A stretch of DNA of 64,000 nucleotides from Pedobacter xixiisoli (GCF_900215335.1 NZ_OCMT01000004.1:658926-722925); one strand, 5' to 3'; numbered from the stretch's first letter, positions 34,754 to 43,989 are shown. The notes: generated by a model not told the origin, from the sequence alone. A program made the numbers and translations.

Positions 34754-35224
34754 ATGGACTACTCGTCACAGTACTCATCTGAAGGCGCTGGTATCTTAGC
34801 AGGTATTGGAGCTACTTTTATTATTATTTACCTTGCTGTAATTGTTATCAGTATTGCAGGTATGTGGAAGACTTTTGAAAAAGCAGGCAAACCAGGCTGG
34901 GCTTGTCTTATTCCAATTTACAATACCTACATCATGATAGAAATTGTAGGCAAACCAAGCATTTGGTTACTATGGTGTTTACTTCCTTGTGTAAATATTG
35001 TGTTCAGCATCTGGTTAATTAACCTAATGAGCAAAAGCTTTGGTAAGGAAGAAGGCTTTACCGTTGGTTTGATTTTATTGCCATTTATCTTCTGGCCTAT
35101 GTTAGGTTTCGGGAGTGCTAAATACGTGGGCCCATCGGCTGCAGAAGCACAACAAGGTCGTTTTGGCAATCAGTTTGGCAATCCAAATGATCCTTTTAAC
35201 CCGCAGAACCCAAATCAGTTCTAA
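34754..35224 (+). CDS. DUF5684 membrane protein
   Basis: The 156-residue protein has four hydrophobic helices (about residues 14-38, 55-75, 75-98, 105-125). The WKTFEKAGKPGWACLIPIYNTYIM block is the DUF5684 signature. The C-terminus is a Gln/Asn/Pro-rich soluble tail. The function is unknown. Its stop codon directly abuts the TTG start of the DUF2752 gene, so the two form one operon. Confidence 0.85.
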   Translation: MDYSSQYSSEGAGILAGIGATFIIIYLAVIVISIAGMWKTFEKAGKPGWACLIPIYNTYIMIEIVGKPSIWLLWCLLPCVNIVFSIWLINLMSKSFGKEEGFTVGLILLPFIFWPMLGFGSAKYVGPSAAEAQQGRFGNQFGNPNDPFNPQNPNQF

Positions 35225-35566
35225 TTGCTGTTAATTTTAAATATCCAAAAGATATCCGCTTTGCTAAATTGGGGCAGAGCGGATATTTTTTTGCTACCCT
35301 GCCCAATTAAATATTTATTAGGCTTTGATTGCCCTGGCTGCGGCTTTCAACGTTCTGTATTGGCCTTACTCAATGGAAATTTTTTACAGAGCTTTCAATT
35401 ATATCCAGCTACTATTCCTTTTTTGCTGAGCCTTGTTGCTGGGCTGGGCACTTGGGCATTTAAGCTAAATCAAGAGGCGAAATGGCTTAAAGCGATGTAC
35501 TTTTTTACCGGCTTTGTGGTAGTAGTAAGTTATCTTTACAAAATGCTATTTCATCACATCCATTAA
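35225..35566 (+). CDS. DUF2752 membrane protein
   Basis: The 113-residue protein has the DUF2752 motif CPIKYLLGFDCPGCGFQRSV near residues 27-46, with two or three Cys that could bind a metal or be oxidised, and two later membrane helices. No ATG exists upstream of the motif, so a TTG immediately after the DUF5684 stop codon is the likely start (coupled translation). A second, unlinked DUF2752 gene is at 60137. Function is unknown. Confidence 0.8.
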   Translation: MLLILNIQKISALLNWGRADIFLLPCPIKYLLGFDCPGCGFQRSVLALLNGNFLQSFQLYPATIPFLLSLVAGLGTWAFKLNQEAKWLKAMYFFTGFVVVVSYLYKMLFHHIH

Positions 35567-35576
35567 AATTTTTACT

Positions 35577-36188
35577 ATGGCAAATCCACTTTCTTATTTA
35601 GCATTAGGCGATTCTTATACTATTGGAGAGGCTGTAGAACAGGCAGCATCATTTCCTTTTCAGTTGGTCGAGATTTTAAAAGCCCAAGGGATTGAGATAG
35701 CTCAACCTAAAGTTGTTGCCAAAACTGGGTGGACTACCGATGAACTTCGCCATGCCATACAGCAAGAGCAGATTGTAGAAACATTTGATTTGGTTACCTT
35801 GCTAATTGGCGTCAACAATCAATACAGAGGTTACTCTCAAGAAACTTACCGTACTGAGTTTGCTGAATTGTTGGAAATGGCCATCGGTTTTGCTGGTGGA
35901 GATATAAGCAAAGTTTATATGGTTTCTATTCCAGATTGGGGAGTAACGGAGTTTGCTAAACAAAGTGGTAGAGATCTAAAAACCATTAGCCAAGAAATAG
36001 ATGTGTTTAACGAAATAAACAGGCAAGAAACTATCGCTAAACAAGTGGCTTACATTGATATCACAGCCATATCCCGCCAGGCAATTAAAAAGAAAACACT
36101 CATTGCTGATGATGGCCTGCATCCCTCTGGTAAAATGTACACAGAATGGGCCAAGCAACTTGCAGATGAGATACGGACTAATTTCTAA
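35577..36188 (+). CDS. SGNH/GDSL-family esterase or lipase
   Basis: The 203-residue protein starts with YLALGDSYTIGE (block I, nucleophile Ser near residue 13). GVNNQYRGYS (block III, Asn) and DGLHPSGKMY (block V, Asp and His) complete the SGNH set. No signal peptide is visible, so it may act in the cytoplasm. Its 3' end overlaps the convergent response-regulator gene by 11 bp. Confidence 0.88.
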   Translation: MANPLSYLALGDSYTIGEAVEQAASFPFQLVEILKAQGIEIAQPKVVAKTGWTTDELRHAIQQEQIVETFDLVTLLIGVNNQYRGYSQETYRTEFAELLEMAIGFAGGDISKVYMVSIPDWGVTEFAKQSGRDLKTISQEIDVFNEINRQETIAKQVAYIDITAISRQAIKKKTLIADDGLHPSGKMYTEWAKQLADEIRTNF

Positions 36189-36780
36189 TTAAATGTTCGT
36201 TTTGTAATGCCCATTTTAATAAGGCATTGTTCTCATCTTTTAAGTTCAGCTTTCTACAGATCCTATGTCTGTAATTCTTCACGGTAAAAGGGCTGAGGAA
36301 CAAAATCTCAGCAATTTGTTTTGTAGTTTTCTCTTCCAATATCAGGCGTACAATATCTTTTTCAATTCCTGCAATGCTTAACTCTATATTTGCGCTAGAT
36401 TTAGCTTTAGGTACAGTTTGTAAACTAGCCTCTGCAAGTTTTATTGCAGCGTAAATATTTCCTTCGTCTATAGGTTTAATCACATAATTGAGTGGCTTGG
36501 TAATGATTGCGCTCTCGATAATGGCTTTAGATTGGTAAGAAGTGATATAAATTACATCGAATTTGAAATTTCGTTGCAGTTTTCGAATCAACTGTATGCC
36601 ATTTTGTTCCTCATTAAGGTTGATGTCGCAAAGTACCAAATCTGGAGAAAATTTCGGGACAATTTTTTCCACTTCTTTATGGTTAATGGCGATGGCCGTT
36701 TCGTGCCCAAAGCTGGCCTTAATGTGTTGCTCGATAAACCTAGCGATGATAATTTCATCTTCTATAATTAGTATGCGCAT
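36178..36780 (-). CDS. LuxR/NarL-type response regulator
   Basis: The 200-residue protein has a receiver domain (acidic pair in LIIEDEII at residues 7-9, phosphorylation Asp in LVLCDINL at residue 52, YITSY, VIKPID lysine) and a LuxR-type HTH at the C-terminus (KTTKQIAEILFLSPFTVKNYRHRICRK in two parts around residues 153-180). It starts directly after the stop codon of the kinase gene at 36781. It is a strong candidate for the regulator of the four operator promoters at 38.8-46.4 kb, on the basis of position and of its palindrome-binding domain class. Confidence 0.92.
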   Translation of the reverse strand: MRILIIEDEIIIARFIEQHIKASFGHETAIAINHKEVEKIVPKFSPDLVLCDINLNEEQNGIQLIRKLQRNFKFDVIYITSYQSKAIIESAIITKPLNYVIKPIDEGNIYAAIKLAEASLQTVPKAKSSANIELSIAGIEKDIVRLILEEKTTKQIAEILFLSPFTVKNYRHRICRKLNLKDENNALLKWALQNEHLIRN

Positions 36781-38685
36781 TTAATTTAGTTTAGGGAAGT
36801 AAAAAATGTAAGTTAAACCATTTTCATTATTTCTATCTATTGTGCCTCTTAATTGGCGTGTAAGGTCATCAATAAGGTCTAACCCAAAATTATGGGTTGC
36901 ATTATCTGGTAAACCGCTACCGTTATCGCTATATTTCATCTCCCAATTTTGTTCATTTAACCAAATGCTGATATAGATTTCTGGTTGAGAATGATATTGA
37001 AAAGCATGTTTAAATGAATTGACGATGAGCTCTGAGACAATGAGTCCTAACGATAATCCAAATTTCGATTCTAGAAATAACGTTTCATCAATCTCAGTGC
37101 TAAAACTAACAGTAAATCTGTTGTCATTGAACATTTTTTTAGAATGATCAACAATTTCTTTAATAAACTTACTTGCCGAAATATGTTCTTCGCCGGTCTT
37201 TTGGTAACTGCTTAAGTTTTCGTTTACCAACATCATGGCCTTCACCCTCGAGATATTATCCTTTAAAATGTTACTAACTGCAGGTTCCGAAACGGATAAC
37301 AATTGTAGGCTATTTAGGCTGTAGAGTAATTGTAGGTTATTCTTCACCCTGTGGTTAAGCTCGTTCATTAAGGTTTCTATATATTCCGAACGTTGTTTGA
37401 GCTCTTCAGTTCTTTTAGCAACATTTTCTTCTAATAACTGGTTCTGGTGAAATTGCAACTGGGTAAGTTGCTGCAAATAAAGCACGCTATTTTTTTCAGT
37501 CTGCCATAATTTAATGTTAATTCCGCTGAGAAAAAACAGAGTGATAAGTACTAAGGTAATAGCTGATAATAAGGCATAGTAAGACAGTGCTACTTCTCCC
37601 ATTACCCATAGCATTACGGTAAGACTTACTGAAGTTAGCAGGTATAAAATAACACCGTAGCCAAGAAAGCGACCTTGGTTGTCCAGCTTCCGCCATAATT
37701 TAATAATTAAAGTAACAAAGTAAACCGTAACTATAATTGAAAAAGCGGTATTAACTAAGCTCATTAATTTGAAATTCCTAGTATAATAATTAATCAAAAA
37801 GGAGGATATAGAAACTAAACCAATTCCTGAAAGCATCAAATTTCTTAGTAGGGTGTATTTGCCTTTTCTTTTATGTAATCCCCAAAAATCAAATACTAAA
37901 AGTAAAATTCCGGTTAAGCCTATATGTAAAAAGTGAATAGTAAATCTCCAGCCCAGTATTGGGTTTTCGGGGAAGAACCAGTCGATTAGGTAACCATTTA
38001 AAGCAAGGTTATAGAAATTGAAGCCAATAACGAACGTAGATAGATATAAATAAGAGCGATGTTGTGTAATGGCCCAGGTAAGTAGGGCATAAAGCACTAA
38101 TAGCAATGCAGCGCCCTGCAAGCAATAGTCTATCAGTCGGCGTTGTTGCTCGGCTTTTGAAAAAACATGCTCCTCGCTGATTTGGAAATCGAAGATAGGT
38201 GGGTAATTTTTTACATGTTTGGTTTTGAGCAGGACCAAATAATTTAGTTTGGCATCCAAATGTAACCTGAAATGGAACCTACTGTCACTAGGGTTAATCA
38301 ATTTAATCGGTCTAAAAGCTCCCGCCTGTCGATGGTCAAAACTAGCGTTAGGCGTGTCTGCCATTAGGTAAAGGTCCACGTAGGTAACGTTAGCAAACGA
38401 GATAATGGCTTCTAAGTGTTTCTCGTTTTTTACCCTGCTTAGTAGCCAAAATGTATGGTTACGGTTAGGATGCCTAAGTTCAGAAATTGGCCTGAATAAA
38501 GTTAAGTCTTTGAAGAGAAGGGTTGCATTGTAAAATCCGGTGCTATCCTCTACCACACTAAAATAAGGTTTTAAAGCAACAGCTTTGTCACTCGGTTTAA
38601 GCTTTAGCTCAGTTTTATTCTCGTCGGCTTTAGCGGTACCACAAAATAGGGTTAATAACAATAATAGGGGAAAAATAGCCTTCAA
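36781..38685 (-). CDS. 7TM-DISM sensor histidine kinase
   Basis: The 634-residue protein has a signal peptide (about residues 1-20), an extracytoplasmic 7TMR-DISMED2-type beta domain (about 30-175), seven membrane helices (about 185-395), a coiled coil and a HisKA_2-type kinase core with LMNELNHRVKNNLQLL (His near residue 445) and SELIVNSFKHAF. DISMED2 domains are thought to bind carbohydrate-like ligands. The start is TTG at 38685; an ATG at 38692 is out of frame. The partner response regulator follows at once. Confidence 0.9.
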   Translation of the reverse strand: MKAIFPLLLLLTLFCGTAKADENKTELKLKPSDKAVALKPYFSVVEDSTGFYNATLLFKDLTLFRPISELRHPNRNHTFWLLSRVKNEKHLEAIISFANVTYVDLYLMADTPNASFDHRQAGAFRPIKLINPSDSRFHFRLHLDAKLNYLVLLKTKHVKNYPPIFDFQISEEHVFSKAEQQRRLIDYCLQGAALLLVLYALLTWAITQHRSYLYLSTFVIGFNFYNLALNGYLIDWFFPENPILGWRFTIHFLHIGLTGILLLVFDFWGLHKRKGKYTLLRNLMLSGIGLVSISSFLINYYTRNFKLMSLVNTAFSIIVTVYFVTLIIKLWRKLDNQGRFLGYGVILYLLTSVSLTVMLWVMGEVALSYYALLSAITLVLITLFFLSGINIKLWQTEKNSVLYLQQLTQLQFHQNQLLEENVAKRTEELKQRSEYIETLMNELNHRVKNNLQLLYSLNSLQLLSVSEPAVSNILKDNISRVKAMMLVNENLSSYQKTGEEHISASKFIKEIVDHSKKMFNDNRFTVSFSTEIDETLFLESKFGLSLGLIVSELIVNSFKHAFQYHSQPEIYISIWLNEQNWEMKYSDNGSGLPDNATHNFGLDLIDDLTRQLRGTIDRNNENGLTYIFYFPKLN

Positions 38686-38806
38686 TTTTCATTTGGGTTG
38701 ATTAGTAAATATAATTTTTAAAAATGGTAAATGAAAAGGTTTTGTAGTGATAACCACTGAGTTAATGTGGTTTTTTGGCTAATTATATAATAGGATTTTT
38801 AAAATT

Positions 38807-38853
38807 AGAACCCCGAGGTCTCTTTTTTTGAGGCTATTAACGATGTATTTTTG
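38807..38853 (+). promoter_or_regulatory. Operator copy 1 with -7 box
   Basis: AGAACCCCGAGGTCT at 38807-38821 fits the consensus AGAACCCNNGGGTCT. TATTTTTG at 38846-38853 matches TAnnTTTG. The centre-to-box distance is 32 bp, as in copies 2 and 3. A TTG at 38828 could be the -33 element. It points into a non-coding stretch. Confidence 0.65.
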
Positions 38854-38857
38854 CTTT

Positions 38858-39032
38858 CAATACTTCTATTAGGTTTAGAGATATTGGTTGTGAGAAATAT
38901 CAAATAATTTTTAACGCTTTTTCCTCAATGATACATAAAACGCATAACTAACCTAAATATTTTAGTACCCTACATCTTAAATGAAAAACAGTATAAGCCA
39001 GACAATCTACCTCGTCTGGCTTTATTTTTTTT
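38858..39032 (+). ncRNA. Candidate small RNA or remnant transcript
   Basis: The segment runs from just after the -7 box at 38846-38853 to the end of a terminator T run, about 175 nt. Its 3' part (38967-38991) matches the 3'-UTR motif that directly follows the stop codons of both T9SS genes (43314, 45480). The only reading frames are very short (16-17 codons, the longer of which overlaps the terminator). It could be a regulatory sRNA or what is left after deletion of a gene. Confidence 0.4.
38996..39032 (+). terminator. Rho-independent terminator
   Basis: AGCCAGAC at 38996-39003 pairs with GTCTGGCT at 39014-39021, followed by TTATTTTTTTT. Confidence 0.85.
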
Positions 39033-39395
39033 GATATTTTCCAAAGTGCCTACAGCAAATTAATCATTTTCTTAATTGCCGTAAGCTCATGCCAAAAGCT
39101 AGCTTTTAAAATTTCTTTTGATTTCTGAAAAAGATGAATGATGTGAATTTCCTTTTGTTTGGGAAGTGAATTAGAGAATCGTGTTCTTCAAAATAGGTTG
39201 GAAGTATTGTTATGTTTATAGCTTAGCAAAAAAGGTGCCGATAATCTCTTGTTGTAATAACTTGATACTAACTCGTTGATTGCATATTGACAAGTTTTAT
39301 TGCGTCTAAAGTAGTTTAAGGGCATAAATTCGCTGCCGACTTAGACGAGCATTTGATGTGGGACAAGTTGTTTTTATAGCTTTTATCTCTGTAAT

Positions 39396-39442
39396 AGAAC
39401 CCTAGGGTCTATTTACCAGCGGGTGTGCGTTGAGTAGTTTTG
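39396..39442 (+). promoter_or_regulatory. Operator copy 2 with -7 box
   Basis: AGAACCCTAGGGTCT at 39396-39410 and TAGTTTTG at 39435-39442 are separated by the same 32 bp (centre to box). The promoter precedes the secreted C1q-like gene at 39484 by 41 nt. Confidence 0.7.
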
Positions 39443-39483
39443 TAGCGAAATAATTCATGTATGTTAAAAAAAAACTCAACAGG

Positions 39484-40209
39484 ATGAAAAAAATCGTTAC
39501 ACTTCTTTTTTTGGTAGCTGGATTTAGTGCTATGGCTCAGAACGTGGGTATTAACGTTGCTGTGCCAAAAGCTACTTTAGATGTAGCAGGTACACCAGCC
39601 ACCGTAGCACAAACCGATGGCTTTATACCTCCAAGCCTAACAAGAGCACAGCTCATCACAAAAACGGCTTATGGTACCGACCAAGCTGGTACATTTATTT
39701 ATGTAAGTGATGTTACTGGAACAACCAATGCAGCAACCGCTAACGTAATTGCGGCAGGCTACTATTCTTTTGATGGAACGAAATGGGTTGATTTTCGCCC
39801 TAAATTTAGAGGTTTTCATGTGACTAAGAATGATAATATTGTTAAAAGTAGTGGTACTACTGGGCCAATATCTTTTACGCATAAAGTTTATGATAATAGC
39901 AACTGGTTTGATTTGGCTACTGGGCAATTTAAGCCTACTATGGCAGGTTATTACCAAATTAATGCTTCCATGAAGATGCAAGATGGTAATGGGGGCGAAA
40001 AATCTGTCTACTTAATGAAAAATGGGTTGGTATTTTATCGTGGTACAAGTACTACTGGAGCAGTAGCTTCTTCGACAGTTAGCGCCATGGTTTATTTAAA
40101 TGGTACTACGGACTTTTTGACTTTAACTATGTTTTCTCCAGGTGCGACAACTACGGATAATAGCCCTGCATATTCTTATTTTCAAGGTTATCTAGTATCG
40201 GCACAGTAA
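39484..40209 (+). CDS. Secreted C1q-like protein, paralogue 1
   Basis: The start is ATG 39484 (MKKIVTLLFL), giving 241 residues with a signal peptide ending SAMAQ. Residues about 19-105 are an N-terminal module shared by five proteins in this island (NVGINVAVPKATLDVAG, LTRAQLITKTAYGTDQ, GYYSFDGTKW). The C-terminal half has the alternating pattern of a C1q/TNF jelly roll: NWFDLATGQFKPTMAGYYQI, VYLMKNGLV, VSAMVYLNGTTDFLTL and YFQGYLVS at the end. It lacks the T9SS sorting domain. Such domains form trimers and bind diverse ligands, so a surface or tail-like adhesin is possible but unproven. Confidence 0.78.
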   Translation: MKKIVTLLFLVAGFSAMAQNVGINVAVPKATLDVAGTPATVAQTDGFIPPSLTRAQLITKTAYGTDQAGTFIYVSDVTGTTNAATANVIAAGYYSFDGTKWVDFRPKFRGFHVTKNDNIVKSSGTTGPISFTHKVYDNSNWFDLATGQFKPTMAGYYQINASMKMQDGNGGEKSVYLMKNGLVFYRGTSTTGAVASSTVSAMVYLNGTTDFLTLTMFSPGATTTDNSPAYSYFQGYLVSAQ

Positions 40210-40276
40210 TCATTTCTGCTTAGCGAAGGGCTTAAGAACTGAAATGACTAATTCATTCATTAAAAGTATTTTACAA

Positions 40277-41005
40277 ATGAAAAAAATATTTACCTTTTTA
40301 TTACTGGCGGTTGGCTTTGGTGCTTCTGCCCAAAATCTGGGTATTAACACTGTTGCCCCAAAAGCTACCCTAGATGTGGTGGGTAGTGCCAATGCAGTGG
40401 CTACGCCAGATGGAATTTTAATGCCGCGACTTACCCTAACAGAGCTTAGAGCTAAAACAGGCTATGGTGTAGCTCAAACAGGCGCAGTAGTATACATCAC
40501 GGATGCCACGGGCACAGCTAGTACAGCTACAGCGAATATAGGAAAAGTAGGATATTACAGGTTTGACGGCACTGCATGGGTGACCATGTTGCCCAAGTTT
40601 GTGGGCTTTCATGCTACTGCTAGTAGTAATCCCTCAGCCTTTGCCGCTGGAGAAATTAAGCAAATTGTTTTTTCTGCAAAAACTTACGATACCAACAATT
40701 GGTTCGACTTGGTTACAGGCAGATTTACACCTCAACTTGAAGGCTATTATAACATTACCATCTCCGCCAGAGTGTTTGATAATGCTATAAAAACTAAGAA
40801 TGTACAGTTGTTCAAAAATAATGCAGTTGTCGCCATCGGCCATACCACTTTTATAAATTCCTATGTTGTACACTTGAGCACGGTGGTTTATATGAATGGT
40901 ACTACTGATTATATCGATGCAAGAATTTATAGCGAAAGCGCAGCTACAATTAACGGGACAGGTGCACCAAATACCTATTTTCAGGCTGATTTAATTGGTC
41001 AGTAA
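40277..41005 (+). CDS. Secreted C1q-like protein, paralogue 2
   Basis: The start is ATG 40277 (MKKIFTFLLL), 242 residues, signal peptide ending GASAQ. The N-terminal module is present (NLGINTVAPKATLDVVG, GYYRFDGTAW), with LTLTELRAKTGYGVAQ in place of the more common LTRAQLIAKT. The jelly-roll part includes NWFDLVTGRFTPQLEGYYNI, VQLFKNNAVV, LSTVVYMNGTTDYIDA and YFQADLIG. It lies 67 bp after paralogue 1 and is probably in the same transcript from the 39396 promoter, since no terminator is seen between them. Confidence 0.78.
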   Translation: MKKIFTFLLLAVGFGASAQNLGINTVAPKATLDVVGSANAVATPDGILMPRLTLTELRAKTGYGVAQTGAVVYITDATGTASTATANIGKVGYYRFDGTAWVTMLPKFVGFHATASSNPSAFAAGEIKQIVFSAKTYDTNNWFDLVTGRFTPQLEGYYNITISARVFDNAIKTKNVQLFKNNAVVAIGHTTFINSYVVHLSTVVYMNGTTDYIDARIYSESAATINGTGAPNTYFQADLIGQ

Positions 41006-41092
41006 TAGCTAATTTATTATTCAATATGGTGTTGCATTAGCTATTAGTCATTATAAGTAGTGCTCACTTGTGATTTATTAAAGATTAAAACA

Positions 41093-41824
41093 ATGAAAAA
41101 AATATTTACATTTTTGTTAAGCATGCTAAGCTTAGCGGCTGCCGCCCAATATGTGGGAGTAAATACTACCAGCCCTGCTGCTAACTTGCAGATATTAGGC
41201 AAACCTGCCAATACTACTGTTGCAGATGGGGTCATTACCCCGCGGTTAACACGAGCGCAACTGATAGCCAAAACTGCCTATGGCGCCGATCAAGTTGGGG
41301 CAATGGTTTATGTGAGCGACTTAAGTGGTGCCACCAATGCCGCTACTGCAAATGTGCTGGCCATAGGGCATTACTATTTCAACGGTACCACTTGGTTGCA
41401 GTTTCAACCACAACTGTATGCTTTCCACGCCTCAAAAAATACAAACAATGAAATTAATGACGACGCCGGTGGAGAAGTAGTTATTGATGGTTGGAATGTA
41501 GAACACTACGATACAAATAACTGGTTTAACACATCCAATGGCCGTTTTACACCCAAATTGGCAGGCTACTATAGGGTAAATTTTAATGTAGCCATGTATT
41601 ATGCTAGCTCAAGATTGAGATTTGCGTTGCTTTATAAAAACGGTTCACCTTATGCTTATGGAAATGTTGCACATGGTGGTATATACTCTTCTACGCTTAG
41701 TGTAGTAGTTTATATGAATGGAACTACAGACAACCTTTCGGTTTATCATTCTAGTACATATCGTCAGAATGCACCTAGTTCGAATGCTGAAACTAATTTT
41801 CAGGCTTATTATATAGGCGGATAA
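41093..41824 (+). CDS. Secreted C1q-like protein, paralogue 3
   Basis: The start is ATG 41093 (MKKIFTFLLS), 243 residues, signal peptide ending AAAAQ. The N-terminal module is more diverged (YVGVNTTSPAANLQILG) but keeps LTRAQLIAKTAYGADQ and VYVSDLSGATNAATANV. The C-terminal part has NWFNTSNGRFTPKLAGYYRV, ALLYKNGSPY, LSVVVYMNGTTDNLSV and FQAYYIG, again a C1q-like pattern. It follows paralogue 2 by 87 bp in the same direction and precedes the T9SS protein gene by about 60 bp. Confidence 0.78.
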   Translation: MKKIFTFLLSMLSLAAAAQYVGVNTTSPAANLQILGKPANTTVADGVITPRLTRAQLIAKTAYGADQVGAMVYVSDLSGATNAATANVLAIGHYYFNGTTWLQFQPQLYAFHASKNTNNEINDDAGGEVVIDGWNVEHYDTNNWFNTSNGRFTPKLAGYYRVNFNVAMYYASSRLRFALLYKNGSPYAYGNVAHGGIYSSTLSVVVYMNGTTDNLSVYHSSTYRQNAPSSNAETNFQAYYIGG

Positions 41825-41887
41825 GAGTTTATGAAGATAAATGATGTTAATGCTCTCCAAATTTCAACTTAAAAAAAACATCGATAT

Positions 41888-43309
41888 ATGAAAAAGATAT
41901 CTACAATAATATTTGGCCTGTTTGCTGCTGCTACGTTACAAGAGGCTACAGCTCAGACATTACAAACCAACACAGATCTGTATCTGCAACCAGGCAGCAC
42001 ACTGTTTGTACAGGGTAATATGGTCAACAATGCGGCTTCATCCGGCTTAATAAATAACGGCACGCTTTCAATTACTGGTAACTTGGTGAATAACCAATTG
42101 GTGAATACCAATTCAGGAACGCTTGTATTCTCAGGGAGTGCCGCACAGGTGCTTAGCGGTACCGCTACGTACAACGCAAATAATTTCGAGGTTAATAATG
42201 CAGCTGGCCTAACATTAAGTAACAAGCTTACCATTGGAGGTATAGCAACTTTCACCAACGGTATCGTTTCAGCGCCCACCCAGACTAATTCGATGGAATT
42301 TACTACTACATCTGGTTCGCTAAGTGGGGTAAAGGATGCGAGCCATGTGAACGGTTACGTTTCTAAAGCTGGTACAGGTACATTTACGTTTCCCGTAGGC
42401 AATGGTACCAAGTATCAGGGAATAGCTATTACGCGTACTGGTGTAGTTAATATCTATACAGTAAACTACGTGGCTGGTAATGCTGGTGCGGGTACGTTTA
42501 CTACTACAGGTTCCAAAGCTACACCATTGGCGGGATACAATTCTACAGAATATTGGAATATCGAATCGGCTCCTTCTAGCAACACCTATACCTTCAACAT
42601 TCTTTGGGACGGTACCAATGATTCCTACGCGTCGGTAACCCCAAATGTTCGCAGGGTTGCCCGCAAGGTTGGTGGCAACTGGTTGAACGAAGGTGGTACA
42701 GGTACGGGTACTACCACAGCAGGAAGTGTGACCAGCAACGCAATCTCTCTACCGTCAAGCACCACTCATCAGATTACTATGGGTTGGGAAGACCAGGTAC
42801 TTCCTCTGAGCTGGCTAAATGTTAACGCTACGGATACTAAGGACCAAAAGGTACAGGTACAATGGCAGGTGAGCGAGAGCAATGTAACTACTTATATCGT
42901 AGAGCGCAATACAGGTGCTGGCTTCATTGAGATTGCTACGGTAGCAAGTAAAGGTAACGGTAACAACAGCTACACCCTTGCGGATGCAGTACGCAGCAGT
43001 GGCAGCATCTACTACCGTATCAAGCAGATAGACCAAGATGGTACCTCAAGCTATTCTGATGTGTTCGATGTACGTATCGCAAGTAATGGTAAATTGGCCG
43101 TTTACCCTAATCCTGTGATCATCAACCTAGCCATCGATAGCGATAAGAAGCAGGATGCGAAGATATATAACGTTCAGGGCCAGCAAGTAAAAGTGCTTAG
43201 ATTGGTAGAGGGTATCAATAATATCGATCTAGGTTATTTACCAAGCGGCGTTTATTTCTTGCGTACCGCTGATGGGGAAGTAACCAAGCTGATCAAAGCA
43301 GAAAAATAG
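41888..43309 (+). CDS. Type IX secretion-sorted protein, copy A
   Basis: The 473-residue protein has a signal peptide (about residues 1-22, ATAQ), a beta-solenoid-like N-terminal region with short repeated strands (about 30-170; GTLSITGNLVNNQLV, LTIGGIATFTNG), a central beta-sandwich, an Fn3-like domain (about 308-395; QWQVSESNVTTYIVERN) and a type A T9SS C-terminal sorting domain (about 400-473; LAVYPNPVIINLAI, GVYFLRTADGEV). The sorting domain directs it through the Por machinery to the cell surface. The last 170 residues are nearly the same as in copy B at 44055-45476. Confidence 0.86.
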   Translation: MKKISTIIFGLFAAATLQEATAQTLQTNTDLYLQPGSTLFVQGNMVNNAASSGLINNGTLSITGNLVNNQLVNTNSGTLVFSGSAAQVLSGTATYNANNFEVNNAAGLTLSNKLTIGGIATFTNGIVSAPTQTNSMEFTTTSGSLSGVKDASHVNGYVSKAGTGTFTFPVGNGTKYQGIAITRTGVVNIYTVNYVAGNAGAGTFTTTGSKATPLAGYNSTEYWNIESAPSSNTYTFNILWDGTNDSYASVTPNVRRVARKVGGNWLNEGGTGTGTTTAGSVTSNAISLPSSTTHQITMGWEDQVLPLSWLNVNATDTKDQKVQVQWQVSESNVTTYIVERNTGAGFIEIATVASKGNGNNSYTLADAVRSSGSIYYRIKQIDQDGTSSYSDVFDVRIASNGKLAVYPNPVIINLAIDSDKKQDAKIYNVQGQQVKVLRLVEGINNIDLGYLPSGVYFLRTADGEVTKLIKAEK

Positions 43310-43313
43310 ACAG

Positions 43314-43370
43314 ACCCTACTTATTTATGAAGAACAGAAATCCAACTCGATAACGAGTTGGATTTTTTTT
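43314..43370 (+). terminator. Conserved 3'-UTR motif and terminator A
   Basis: ACCCTAC followed by a variable stretch and ATGAAGAACAG (43314-43336) matches elements at 38967 and 45480. It leads into a hairpin ATCCAACTCG/CGAGTTGGAT at 43340-43363 with eight or more T. Confidence 0.8.
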
Positions 43371-43720
43371 AACCACTCTATAGGCTATGCGGTGCATGTC
43401 CCCCTTTGGAGAGCCTGTCCCGAGTTATTCGGGAAGATAGGGGGAGGAATATAAGTCACACAACCCCAGCCCACGTCCGTTATCTCTCTCTTAGCGGAGA
43501 AATCTTTTACGCTAGCGTTTTATTGCCGAGGATTGAAACCCACGGCTATGAATTACCTTTCAAACTGCCTTTATAAATACGCTTAACTAGAATAGTTGCC
43601 TCATTGCGAACTGAAGTGTAGACTAAGCGGGGAGAGTGAAGCAATCTCTTTAGTATAGGGTTTTTCGAGCACTTTTGATGTCCCTGTCCGACTTATCGTA
43701 TTAAGGTTCTTTCTAGAAAT
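43371..43720. repeat. Long non-coding repeat, copy R1
   Basis: The region from about 43457 to 43697 shares long stretches (for example TTAGCGGAGAAATCTTTTACG and GAAACCCACGGCTATGAA, each within 20-base pieces) with 45546-45843 and, partly, with 45844-45990. It has no open coding frame. A short CCCCCTTTGGAG...GGGGGAGGAA element at 43400-43450 resembles the repeats around the DUF559 gene. Confidence 0.6.
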
Positions 43721-43767
43721 AGAACCCTGGGGTCTATTTTTTGACTTTCATTAGTCAACTATATTTG
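43721..43767 (+). promoter_or_regulatory. Operator copy 3 with -7 box
   Basis: AGAACCCTGGGGTCT at 43721-43735, a TTGAC -33-like motif at 43741 and TATATTTG at 43760-43767, 32 bp from operator centre. It is 288 nt upstream of the second T9SS gene, with a MITE-like element in the leader. Confidence 0.7.
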
Positions 43768-43825
43768 AGTCTTACAACGTTTAGGAATTAGTAAAAAAAA
43801 TAGGAGGCTTTTTAAAGTCACTCTA

Positions 43826-43989
43826 TTTTAAGAAACTGTTTAAAATTCGATGAAACTTTTTGCTTGTCAGTCTGAGCTTTCCGATAAAATTGGAACAAGT
43901 ACCGAAGAATATTTGCAAGAAGATGTTTCGAGAGGCTCAATAAGACAGCTGTGTTTTATGCAAAAGAAATTCAAACAGTTTCTAAAAAA
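43826..43989. mobile_element. MITE-like element, copy 1
   Basis: TTTTAAGAAACTGTTTAAAA at the left end is matched by an inverted copy (AATTCAAACAGTTTCTAAAA) at the right end, 164 bp in all. A copy with the same ends and about 165 bp is found at 46042-46206. The interior is also similar (TTCCGATAAA etc.). There is no transposase gene. Confidence 0.6.

Larger units (their letters stand above)
38686..39395. other. Long intergenic region carrying a promoter and a possible small RNA
   Basis: About 710 bp with no convincing gene. It contains the operator-promoter at 38807-38853, a transcript-sized stretch ending in a terminator at 38996-39032 and a further 360 bp in which I see no feature. Confidence 0.6.
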
